A stretch of DNA of 64,000 nucleotides from Piscinibacter sp047602365. Its GTDB lineage: Bacteria; Pseudomonadota; Gammaproteobacteria; Burkholderiales; Burkholderiaceae_C. The notes beneath the pieces are model-generated. The model was not told where the DNA came from. It saw only the letters and a program-made list of their open reading frames with translations, and made no database searches. Location: the NCBI GenBank assembly GCA_047602365.1, contig JASGHM010000003.1, positions 62,001 through 126,000 of the forward strand, given 5' to 3'. Positions 20,199 through 29,444 of this stretch are shown here, in pieces (position 1 is the stretch's first letter; each line of letters opens with the position of its first letter). The translations under genes and the position numbers were made by a program.

Positions 20199-22742
20199 AT
20201 GACCGACCTGTCCGCCCCCCTGGAATGGAAGCTGCCCGGCGCCGCCGGTGGGGCTCCCGCATCGCGTGCCGAGCCCGACAAGGTCAGCCGCGACGCCTTC
20301 GCCTGGCCGACACCGCCGTTCGCCAGCTATCCGGCGGCGACACCGCAGACCGACCCGCTGCCCTGCGAGATCCTCGGCCTCAACGACAAGCAGATGAACG
20401 GCCGGCTGACCTTCTTCGTGCCGGAGGAGGCGGTCGCCCATGTGCAGATCCCGCCGGCGCGCACCACCTTGCCGCTGCGCTTCGACCAGTTCCGCGCGCT
20501 GACGTTGGTCACGCCGCTGCAGCCGATGGCGATGGAAAGCGCCGACCCGCATGCCGCCATCCTCGGCCACCGCGCGCGCAGCGACTACCTGCTGCGCTGG
20601 CGCGGCGGCGGCGAGGCGCGCGGCCAGACCATCGGCCATGTCGAGACCGAACATGGTCTGTTCCTGTTCCCGCCGCTGGACGAGCATGGCCGCGTCAGGC
20701 GCCTGTTCGTGCCGCGCGCCGCCTACGAGGGCCACGAGATCGGCCCGCGCATCGGCGAGGTGCTGATCGAGCAGCGCCGCGTGACGCCGCAGCAGGTCGA
20801 GCAGGCGGTCGACGCGCAGAACTCGCTGCGCAGCCAGAAGCTCGGCGACATCCTGCTGCTGCGCCAGGTCGTCTCGCCCGAACAGCTGTTCGAGGCCATC
20901 GACCGGCAGGCGAAGATGCCGATGGTGCGGGTCGGCGAGGCGCTGATCTCGCTGGGCATGATCAACGACGCGCAGTTGCAGGAGGCGCTGCAGCAGCAGG
21001 CCAGCGACCGCGGCGTGCCGCTCGGCGAGCTGCTGGTGCGCATGGGCGTGGTGTCGCGCGCCGACCTGCAGGTGGCGCTGTCGCGCAAGATGGGCTACCC
21101 GCTGGTCGACCTCGACGCCTTCCCGATCGAGGCCGACGCGCTGCGCAAGATGCCGTTCCAGACGGCGCTGCGCCTGCGCCTGATGCCGCTGCTGATCCGC
21201 GACGGCCGCCTGGTGGTGGCGCTGGACGACCCGGCGCGGCGCCGTGCGGCGGTCGACGAGGCCGAGTTCAGCGCGCAGATGAAGGTGGTGCCGGTGCTCG
21301 CGCAATGCCGCGACATCGAGGACGCGCTGCAATCGGCCTACGAGAAGATCGGCGCGGCCGGTCCGCGCAGCGCTGCCGACACCGACCTGCAGGCGATCGA
21401 CTTCCAGCTGACCGACACCGACAAGCTGATCGAGACGCTGGAGCGCGAGGGCCAGCGCCCGGCCGGCGAGGACGACCTGCAGCAGATCGAGCAGAGCGAC
21501 AACTCGCTGGTGCGGCTGATCAACAACATGATCGTCGAGGCGCACAAGGACGGCGTCTCCGACATCCACATCGAGAGCTACCCGGGCCGCGAGAAGATCC
21601 GCATCCGCTTCCGCAAGGACGGCCTTCTGCGCACCTACCTCGAGCTGCCGGCGAACTACCGCAACGCGATGATCGCGCGCATCAAGATCATGTGCGACCT
21701 CGACATCAGCGAGAAGCGCAAGCCGCAGGACGGCAAGATCAACTTCGCCAAGTTCGTCGCCCAGCACCGCATCGAGCTGCGCGTGGCCACCATCCCGACC
21801 AACGGCGGGCTGGAAGACGTGGTGATGCGCATCCTGGCCTCGGCCAAGCCGATCCCGCTGCCGCGCATCGGGCTGTCGGAGCGCAACCTGGCCGAGCTGC
21901 AGCGTGTCGTCGAGCGGCCCTACGGCATGGTGCTGTGCGTCGGCCCGACCGGCTCGGGCAAGACGACCACGCTGCACTCGGCGCTCTCGCACATCAACGT
22001 GCCCGAGCGCAAGATCTGGACCGCCGAGGACCCGGTGGAAATCACCCAGCCGGGGCTGCGCCAGGTGCAGGTCAACCCGAAGATCGACTGGACCTTCGCG
22101 CGCGCGCTGCGCGCCTTCCTGCGTGCCGACCCGGACGTGATCATGGTCGGCGAGATCCGCGACGCCGAGACCGCGCAGACCGCCGTCGAGGCCTCGCTGA
22201 CCGGTCACCTGGTGCTGTCGACGCTGCACACCAACAGCGCGCCGGAGACGGTGACACGCCTGCTCGACATGGGCATGGACCCGTTCAACTTCGCCGACTC
22301 GCTGCTGGCCGTGCTGGCGCAGCGGCTGGTGCGGCGGCTGTGCGGCGAATGCCGCACCAGCCGGCCGGCCACCGACGAGGAAGTCGAGGAACTGCTGTCG
22401 GACTACATGCACGCCTTCGGCGAGGCCGATTCGCCGCTGGCCAGGGACAGCACGCGGCAGGCCTGGGTCGACCGCCACGGCCGCGACGGCCGGCTGCACG
22501 TGCACCACGCGCCGGGCTGCCCGAACTGCGACCACACCGGCTACCGCGGCCGCGCCGGCGTGCACGAGCTGATGGTCGTCTCGCGCGCAATGCGCCGGCT
22601 GATCCAGACCGGCGCCCGCGCCGAGGCGCTGCAGGAAACGGCGCTGCGTGAAGGCATGCGCACGCTGCGCCAGGACGGCATCGAGAAGGTCTGGCAGGGG
22701 GTGACGACCATCGACGAGGTGCGGGCGATCAGCAACGTGTGA
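20199..22742 (+). CDS. orphan GspE/PilB-family ATPase with two MshEN-like domains
   Basis: An 847-residue cytoplasmic ATPase of the type II secretion/type IV pilus family, longer than usual. Residues 1-about 185 are a unique N-terminal region; about 190-300 hold two MshEN-like repeats (GPRIGEVLIEQRRVTPQQVE and PLGELLVRMGVVSRADLQ; MshEN can bind cyclic di-GMP). The ATPase core has Walker A GPTGSGKTTT (582-591), the Asp-box region TAEDPVEITQ, Walker B MVGEIRDAETA and His-box LSTLHTN. A zinc module CGEC...CPNC follows, then YRGRAGVHELM. No pseudopilin or inner-membrane platform gene is adjacent, so it works with machinery encoded elsewhere. A diguanylate cyclase gene lies 7 kb downstream. Confidence 0.88.
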   Translation: MTDLSAPLEWKLPGAAGGAPASRAEPDKVSRDAFAWPTPPFASYPAATPQTDPLPCEILGLNDKQMNGRLTFFVPEEAVAHVQIPPARTTLPLRFDQFRALTLVTPLQPMAMESADPHAAILGHRARSDYLLRWRGGGEARGQTIGHVETEHGLFLFPPLDEHGRVRRLFVPRAAYEGHEIGPRIGEVLIEQRRVTPQQVEQAVDAQNSLRSQKLGDILLLRQVVSPEQLFEAIDRQAKMPMVRVGEALISLGMINDAQLQEALQQQASDRGVPLGELLVRMGVVSRADLQVALSRKMGYPLVDLDAFPIEADALRKMPFQTALRLRLMPLLIRDGRLVVALDDPARRRAAVDEAEFSAQMKVVPVLAQCRDIEDALQSAYEKIGAAGPRSAADTDLQAIDFQLTDTDKLIETLEREGQRPAGEDDLQQIEQSDNSLVRLINNMIVEAHKDGVSDIHIESYPGREKIRIRFRKDGLLRTYLELPANYRNAMIARIKIMCDLDISEKRKPQDGKINFAKFVAQHRIELRVATIPTNGGLEDVVMRILASAKPIPLPRIGLSERNLAELQRVVERPYGMVLCVGPTGSGKTTTLHSALSHINVPERKIWTAEDPVEITQPGLRQVQVNPKIDWTFARALRAFLRADPDVIMVGEIRDAETAQTAVEASLTGHLVLSTLHTNSAPETVTRLLDMGMDPFNFADSLLAVLAQRLVRRLCGECRTSRPATDEEVEELLSDYMHAFGEADSPLARDSTRQAWVDRHGRDGRLHVHHAPGCPNCDHTGYRGRAGVHELMVVSRAMRRLIQTGARAEALQETALREGMRTLRQDGIEKVWQGVTTIDEVRAISNV

Positions 22743-22839
22743 CGCTGTCCACGCAAACGCGGGAGTGCACTGGCCGCGGGGCGGCAGGTCGTGCCATGCT
22801 CGGAGTCTTCCCGACTCCGTCGCCAACAGCACTCCGACC

Positions 22840-24108
22840 ATGGCCACCGTCACCTTCTACACGCAAGCCGACATGCGGGTCTTCCTCGGCTACACCGAGG
22901 CGGACTCGATCCTCTCGGCCACCTCCACCGAGATCCACGTCGGCATCGCCGGCGACTACTACGACCGCTACATCGGTACCGGCTTCACCTTCAGCGGCGA
23001 CGCGGTGACCGGCGGCACGGTGACCCAGTTCGAGGCCTACGAAGGGCTGGGCGTCGGGCTCGACTACCGCATCAGTTCGGCCAACGCCAGCGCGGCGACG
23101 GTCTACAACTACCTGGTGGCCGGCGACAGCGACGGCCTGAAGGCCTACGTGCTGCGCGGCGCCGATTCGCTGGCGGGCTCGAGCAGCAGCGACTGGCTGA
23201 TGGGCATGGCCGGCAACGACACGATCAACGGCGGCGCCGGCAACGACACGATGGACGGTGGCGCCGGCAACGACCTGTACTACGTGCAGCAGTCCGGCGA
23301 CCGTGTGGTCGAGTCCTCCGGCGGCGGCACCGACACCGTCTACAGCTACCTGACGAGCCACACGCTGGCCGCCAACGTCGAGTACGGCGTCGTGCGCAGC
23401 ACCGGCACCGCCAGCCTGACCGGCAACACGCTGGCCAACCGGCTCACCGGCGGCACCGGCGCCAACACGCTGGACGGCGGCGCCGGCGTCGACACGATGA
23501 TCGGCGGCGCCGGCAACGACGTCTACTACGTGCGCCAGACCGGCGATCTGGTCACCGAGGCCAGTGCCGGCGGGACCGACACGGTGCGCAGCTACATCAG
23601 CAGCTACGCGCTGACGGCCAACGTCGAGAACGCCGTCATCGCGCTGACCACGACCGCCAGCGTGATCGGCAACAGCCTGGCCAACGTGCTGACCGGCGGC
23701 ACCGGGAACAACGGCCTGAACGGCGGCGCCGGCAACGACACGCTGGTCGGCGGCGCGGGCAACGACATCCTTACCGGCGGCACCGGCAACGACGTCTTCC
23801 GCTTCACCGTCGCCCCCAACGCCTCCACCAACATCGACCGCATCGCCGACTTCTCCGCCGCCGACGACACCATCCAGCTCGAGAACGCCGTCTTCGCCAA
23901 GCTCACCACCACCGGCACCCTGTCGGCCAGCTACTTCCGCGCCGGCGCCGGCGCCCATGCGCTGGACAGCAACGACTACGTCATCTACGACTCCACCACC
24001 GGCAAGCTCTTCTATGACGCCGACGGCTCCGGCGCCGGCGCCGCCGTCCAGATCGCCCTGCTCACCGGCACCCCGGCGATCACCAACGCCGACATCTTCA
24101 TCACCTGA
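22840..24108 (+). CDS. RTX-type calcium-binding protein (RTX1)
   Basis: A 422-residue acidic protein without a Sec signal. The first about 120 residues are a non-repetitive beta-rich domain found in bacterial RTX surface proteins; then two blocks of GGxGxDxxx nonapeptides (GMAGNDTINGGAGNDTMDGG; TGGTGANTLDGGAGVDTM), each followed by a beta-helix unit (YYVQQSGDRVVESSGG). A final block leads into the C-terminal module NDVFRFTVAPNAS...DIFIT (about 130 residues), typical of type I secretion substrates. Expected: extracellular, folding on Ca2+. The C-terminal module is almost identical at DNA level to that of the next gene. No type I secretion genes are in view. Confidence 0.88.
   Translation: MATVTFYTQADMRVFLGYTEADSILSATSTEIHVGIAGDYYDRYIGTGFTFSGDAVTGGTVTQFEAYEGLGVGLDYRISSANASAATVYNYLVAGDSDGLKAYVLRGADSLAGSSSSDWLMGMAGNDTINGGAGNDTMDGGAGNDLYYVQQSGDRVVESSGGGTDTVYSYLTSHTLAANVEYGVVRSTGTASLTGNTLANRLTGGTGANTLDGGAGVDTMIGGAGNDVYYVRQTGDLVTEASAGGTDTVRSYISSYALTANVENAVIALTTTASVIGNSLANVLTGGTGNNGLNGGAGNDTLVGGAGNDILTGGTGNDVFRFTVAPNASTNIDRIADFSAADDTIQLENAVFAKLTTTGTLSASYFRAGAGAHALDSNDYVIYDSTTGKLFYDADGSGAGAAVQIALLTGTPAITNADIFIT
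23731..24108 (+). repeat. C-terminal RTX module, copy 1 (direct repeat with 29052-29429)
   Basis: About 378 bp at the 3' end of RTX1 recurs at 29052-29429 with only scattered mismatches, offset 5321 bp. The block prefers GCC, ACC and CTC codons and uses fewer CTG codons than the flanking sequence of either gene, so it looks like a module that is copied as a unit or kept alike by gene conversion. Confidence 0.8.
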
Positions 24109-27100
24109 GGAGCACGCGGCGCGGGACGCAACTATTTCGCGTTTCGCGCCGCCGGCTGCGCTGGTTCGCCGGCGCGGCCGCTGCAGGGCGGCATTCCTGC
24201 TCAGGTCTGCTGCCGACCGGCCGATAGCATGAGACGGGCGTCTTTCTCCGAGACGCCGTCAACCTGCGCGAGCCTCCTGCATGAGCGTCCTGATCGTCGT
24301 CGACACCCGGGTCCCGGACTGGCAACAACTCGTCGGCGCGGCCGCCGGCACGGCGGAAGTCCTGCTGCTCGACCCGGCGCGCGACGGCCTGGCGCAGATC
24401 GCCGAGGCCCTGGACGGGCGCAGTGGCGTGGACGCGATCCACATCGTCGCGCACGGCCAGGCCGGGCAGCTGCTGCTCGGTGACGGCATCGTCGACAGCG
24501 CGGCACTGGAGGCGCAGGCCGGCACCCTGCAACGCATCGGCGCCGCGCTCGGCGATGACGGCGACCTGCTGCTGTACGGCTGCAACGTCGCCGCCGGCGA
24601 GGCCGGACAGCAGTTCATCGCCAGGCTGGCCGAACTCAGCGGCGCCGACGTGGCCGCGTCCACCGACGCCACCGGCACCAGCGCGGCTCGGCGGCGACTG
24701 GACGCTGGAGGCGTCCACGGGCCGCATCGAGAGCACGGTGCTGCAGGCGCCCGGCTACGGCCACACGCTGGACCTGCTCGCAGGCACATCCGGCGACGAC
24801 TCGATCGTGGGCACCGCCGGACGACGACTCGATCGATGGCCTCGAGGGCAACGACACGCTGGCCGGCGGCGGCGGCGCCGACACCGTCAACGGCGGTGAC
24901 GGCGACGACATTCTTCATGCCGGCCCGGGCTGGGACTGGCTCGATGGCGGCAGCGGGACCGACACGCTGGTGGTCGACTACTCGGGACATGCGGGACCGG
25001 TGCAGCTCGCCGAGGCGCTCAGCGGCCCCGGGCTTGTTCACGGAGCCGACGGCACTCTCGCTGGGCGGCGACTTCGGCATGCAGACGGTGACGGGCATCG
25101 AACGGCTGTCCATCGTGCTGACGGCCTACGACGACGCGTTGCGATCGTCGGCCACCGACGACAGCATCGTCGCCGGCGATGGCAACGACTCGGTCGATGG
25201 CGCGGCCGGCAACGACTCGATCGCCGGCCAGGCCGGTGACGACGCGATCAGCGGCGACCTGGGCGACGACACCCTCGACGGCGGTGCCGGCAACGACGCC
25301 GCGGTGTTCTCGTTCGGCAGCGTCGTCTATGCCTCGGGCATCGCCTTCGATGCCTCGGCCGTGGGCACCTCCGCCTCGGTCTCGCTGGCCGATGGCAGCG
25401 GAGGTGTCGACCAATTGATCGACATCGAGTACGTGCGCGTCTTCGGCAGCAGCACGCTGAACGACACGCTGATCGGCAGCGTCAACGGCGACGTGATGTT
25501 CGGCGGCACCGGCGGTGGCGACGACCTGATCGACGGTGGCGCCGGCAACGACACGCTGGGCGGCGGCGGCGCCAACCAGGATACGGCGGCCGGTGGCAGC
25601 CCGCCGGTCGGCGGCGGCGCCGGTGGCGCCTACGTGCCACCGATCATGTTCGTCGGCGGCGCCGATTCGGCGGACGGTGGCAACGACACCGTGCTCGGTG
25701 GCGCCGGCGACGACCTGATCATCGCCAGCGTCAGTGGCGACGGCTTCAGCGACTTCATCGACGGCGGCAGCGGCGACGACACGCTGGTGCTGGACTACTC
25801 CGCCTATCCGGGCGACCCGATGAATCCGAACCCGCTCGTCGTGCAGCTGAACAGCACAGGCAACCGACCTGCTCGGCACGCCGGTGGCCATCGACCTGGG
25901 TGGCGACTTCGGCGTGCAGTCGCTCGGCGGCATCGAGCGCCTGTCCGTCACGCTGACGGCACGCAACGACAGCTTCGTCTCCACCGGCACCACCGACACG
26001 ATCACCGGCGGCCTGGGCAACGACAGCATCGACGGCGCCGGTGGCGATGACACCGTCACCGGCGGCGCCGGCCTGGACAGCCTGCTCGGCGGCGACGGCC
26101 AGGACCTGGTCGACGGCGGCGACAGCAACGACACCCTGCGCGGCGGTGCCGGTGACGACACGCTGCTCGGCGGCACCGGCGTCGACGACCTCTACGGCGA
26201 CGGCGGCGACGACTCGCTGGACGGTGGCGCCTCCGCCGACAACCTGTACGGCGGCGTCGGCAACGACACCTTCGTCGGCGGCGGCCACGCGGCGGGCGAG
26301 TACGACTTCGCCAGCTACCGCGACAGCGGCGTCGCGGTAGCCGTCAACCTGGCCAGCGGCGTCGTGCTCAAGGGCGGTGCGGGAACCGACACGCTGATCG
26401 CGATCGACGGCGCAATCGGCTCGTCGTACGCCGACACGCTGATCGGCTCGGACGGCGACAACTACCTGCGCGGGCGCGGCGGCAGCGACAGCATCGACGG
26501 CGGCGCCGGCTTCGACATCGCCGACTACCGCGACAGCGGCTCGACCACGGCCAACCTGGCCACCGGGCGCGCCGGCTACGCCTCGAACGTCGTCAGCGGC
26601 GTCACCGTGCCGGCCGGCACCGACACGCTGCTGGGCATCGAAGGCCTGTCGGCCAGCCACTACGACGACACGCTGACCGGCGACGCCGGGGACAACTACC
26701 TGCGCGGCCAACGCGGCAACGACCTGATCGACGGCGGCGCCGGCGCCGACCGTGCCGTCTACAACCAGGCGACCGGCGCCGTCACGGTGAACCTGGCGCT
26801 CGGCACCGCCACCGGCGCCGACGGCAACGACACGCTGGTCGGCATCGAGAACCTGCGCGGCTCGGCCTACGGCGACACGCTGATCGGCGACACGGGCGCC
26901 AACCACGTCGAGGCACGCGAAGGCAACGACAGCGTCGACGGCGGTGCCGGCAACGACACGCTGGTCGGCGAGTCCGGCAACGACAGCCTGCAAGGCGGCG
27001 ACGGCGAGGACGTCCTGCTCGGCGGCATCGGCAACGACACGCTGTCCGGTGGCACCCAGCCTGCCAACGAACCCGATGCCAGCGGCCGCGCTGGCCGCCA

Positions 27101-28490
27101 GTTCTTCGACTGGGCGGACTACAGCGGCAGCACCGGCGCCGTCAATGTCGACCTGGCGGCCGGCACCGCGACCGGTGAAGGCAGCGACGTGCTGATCGGC
27201 ATCGAGGCCGTGCGTGGTTCGGCGGGCAACGACACGCTGGCCGGCGACGCCGGCGACAACCTGTTCCGCGGCAACGGCGGCGACGACAGCATCGCGGGCG
27301 GCGCCGGCATCGACGTGGTCGAGTACGGCAACGCCAGCGGCAGCGTGAACGTGAACCTGGCCACCGGCACGGCCAGCGGCGCGGCGGGCAACGACAGCTT
27401 CAGCAGCATCGAGGTCGCGATCGGCGGTGCCTACGACGACACGCTGACCGGCGACGCCGGCGACAACGCCATCCGCGGCAATGCCGGCGACGACCTGCTC
27501 GACGGCGGCGCCGGCGTCGACCGGGTCGACTATCGCACCGCCGGCGCTGCCGTCGTGGTCGACCTCGATGGCGGCTTCGCCTTCGGCGGTGACGGCAACG
27601 ACACGCTGGTGGGCTTCGAGAACCTGCGCGGCACCGACCTCTACGACGACCAGCTCGGTGGCGACGCCGGTGCCAACGTGATCGAGGGACGCGGCGGCAA
27701 CGACTCGCTCAGCGGCGCCGGCGGCAACGACACGCTGGTCGGCGACGAGGGCGACGACCGCCTGCTCGGCGGCGCGGGCAACGACCAGCTTCGCGGCGGC
27801 GCCGGCGACGACACCTATGTGCTGGGCGACGCCGACACGGGCACCGACACGGTGTCGGACAGCGGCGGCACGGCCGACACGCTGGCCTCGCGCGACAACG
27901 GCTTCGGTGTCTACAGCGAGTTCTATCGCTCCGGCAGCAGCCTGGTCATCGAGAACTACGACGAGCTGAGCACCGGCGCGCTGCTGTCGCGCACGGTGAT
28001 CCAGAACCATGCGACGACCGGGCACATCGAGTGGCTGGTGTCGACCGACGCCGGCAGCGGCGCGACCACCACCCTGGCGCTGGCCGCCGCGGCCACCGGA
28101 TCGGCCGCCGACGACCTGGTCGCCGGCACGACCAGCAACGACACGCTGACCGGGCTGGCCGGCGACGACGTGCTGTGGGGCCACATCGGCAACGACAGCC
28201 TCGACGGCGGCAGCGGGGCCGACGCGCTGCGCGGCGGCGCCGGAGCGGACACGCTCAACGGCGGCATTGGTGCCGACGACATGCTCGGCCAGGCCGGCAA
28301 CGACGTGTACATCGTCGACGATGCCGGTGACGTCGTCGACGAACATGTCGGCTACGGTCCCAACGCCAGTGCCGACGCCGGCGGCATCGACACCGTCAAC
28401 GTGACGCTGGCCACCGCTGGCGCCACCTACGTGCTGGGCGCCTACGTCGAGAACCTGGTGCTGCAGGGCTCGGCCACGCTGCGCGGTACC

Positions 28491-29040
28491 GGCAATGCGC
28501 TGGCCAACACGATCACCGGCAACGCCGCGGCCAACGTGCTCGACGGCGGCGCGGGTGCCGACACGCTGACCGGCGGGCTGGGCAACGACAGCTACTACGT
28601 CGACACGCTGACCGACGTGATCAGCGAGACCAGCACGCTGGCCACCGAGATCGACAGCGTGATCAGCGGCGTCTCCTGGACGCTGGGCGCGAACCTCGAG
28701 CGGCTGACGCTCAGCGGCAGCGCCGCGATCAACGGCACCGGCAATGCGCTGGCCAACACCCTGACCGGCAACGCCGCGGCCAACGTGCTCGACGGCGGCG
28801 CGGGCGCCGACACGCTGACCGGCGGGCTGGGCAACGACACCTACCACGTCGACGCGCTGACCGACGTGATCAGCGAGACCAGCACGCTGGCCACCGAGAT
28901 CGACAGCGTGGTCAGCGGCGTCACCTGGACGCTGGGCGCGAACCTCGAGCGACTGACGCTGAGCGGCTCGTCGGCGATCAACGGCACCGGCAATGCACTG
29001 GCCAACCTGCTGACCGGCAACACCGGCGCCAACACGCTCA
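28491..29040 (+). repeat. 249-bp tandem repeat within RTX2
   Basis: The motif GGCAATGCG begins units at 28491 and 28740, and a variant (GGCAATGCA) at 28989, so the period is 249 bp (83 codons). Each unit encodes LANxxTGNAAANVLDGG..., a Ca2+-binding block and the beta-helix stretch WTLGANLERLTLSGS. The first two units are nearly identical, indicating recent duplication. The third is cut short by the C-terminal module. Confidence 0.8.
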
Positions 29041-29051
29041 ACGGCGGCACC

Positions 29052-29429
29052 GGCAACGACACGCTGGTCGGCGGCGCGGGCAACGACATCCTCACCGGCG
29101 GCACCGGCAACGACGTCTTCCGCTTCACCGTCGCCCCCAACGCCTCCACCAACATCGACCGCATCGCCGACTTCTCCGCCGCCGACGACACCATCCAGCT
29201 CGAGAACGCCGTCTTCGCCAAGCTCACCACCACCGGCACCCTGTCGGCCAGCTACTTCCGCGCCGGCGCCGGTGCCCATGCGCTGGACAGCAACGACTAC
29301 GTGATCTACGACTCCACCACCGGCAAGCTCTTCTACGACGCCGACGGCTCCGGCTCCGGCGCCGCCGTCCAGATCGCCCTGCTCACCGGCGCCCCGGCCA
29401 TCACCAGCGCCGACATCTTCATCACCTGA
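29052..29429 (+). repeat. C-terminal RTX module, copy 2
   Basis: Counterpart of 23731-24108; encodes the secretion-signal module ending DIFIT. The two copies differ at a few codons, for example GAG versus GSG in the DADGSGxGAAVQ stretch and TNA versus TSA before DIFIT. Confidence 0.8.
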
Positions 29430-29444
29430 AGACGGCGGCGCCGC

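Larger units (their letters stand above)
24281..29429 (+). pseudogene. giant DUF4347/RTX repeat protein (RTX2), frame broken four times as given
   Basis: Reads as one protein of about 1700 residues only if four extra bases are removed: near 24686, 24821, 25035 and 25862 (the last makes GGCAACC where GGCACC would be in frame). The N-terminus is a DUF4347 domain (IHIVAHGQAGQLLLGDG, LLLYGCNVAAGEAGQQF, about residues 1-150), common at the start of giant bacterial surface proteins. Many GGxGxDxxx Ca2+-binding repeats follow with interspersed DYRDSG and YNQAT units, then an 83-residue tandem repeat and the same C-terminal secretion module as RTX1. From 25884 to 29429 the frame is uninterrupted. An extracellular adhesin or S-layer-like role is inference. 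All four shifts have the same sign, so sequence error is a serious alternative to gene decay. Confidence 0.8.

Noticed and set aside
25755..29279. 1174-codon open frame on the minus strand through RTX2
   Set aside because: It is the complement of the calcium-binding repeats, with Gly/Ala/Val periodicity set by them; the plus-strand frame is the recognised protein.
22840..29429. Repeats in the RTX region considered as a CRISPR array or satellite
   Set aside because: The repeats are codon-phased, degenerate 27-bp GGxGxDxxx units and 249-bp units within coding sequence, without uniform spacers.
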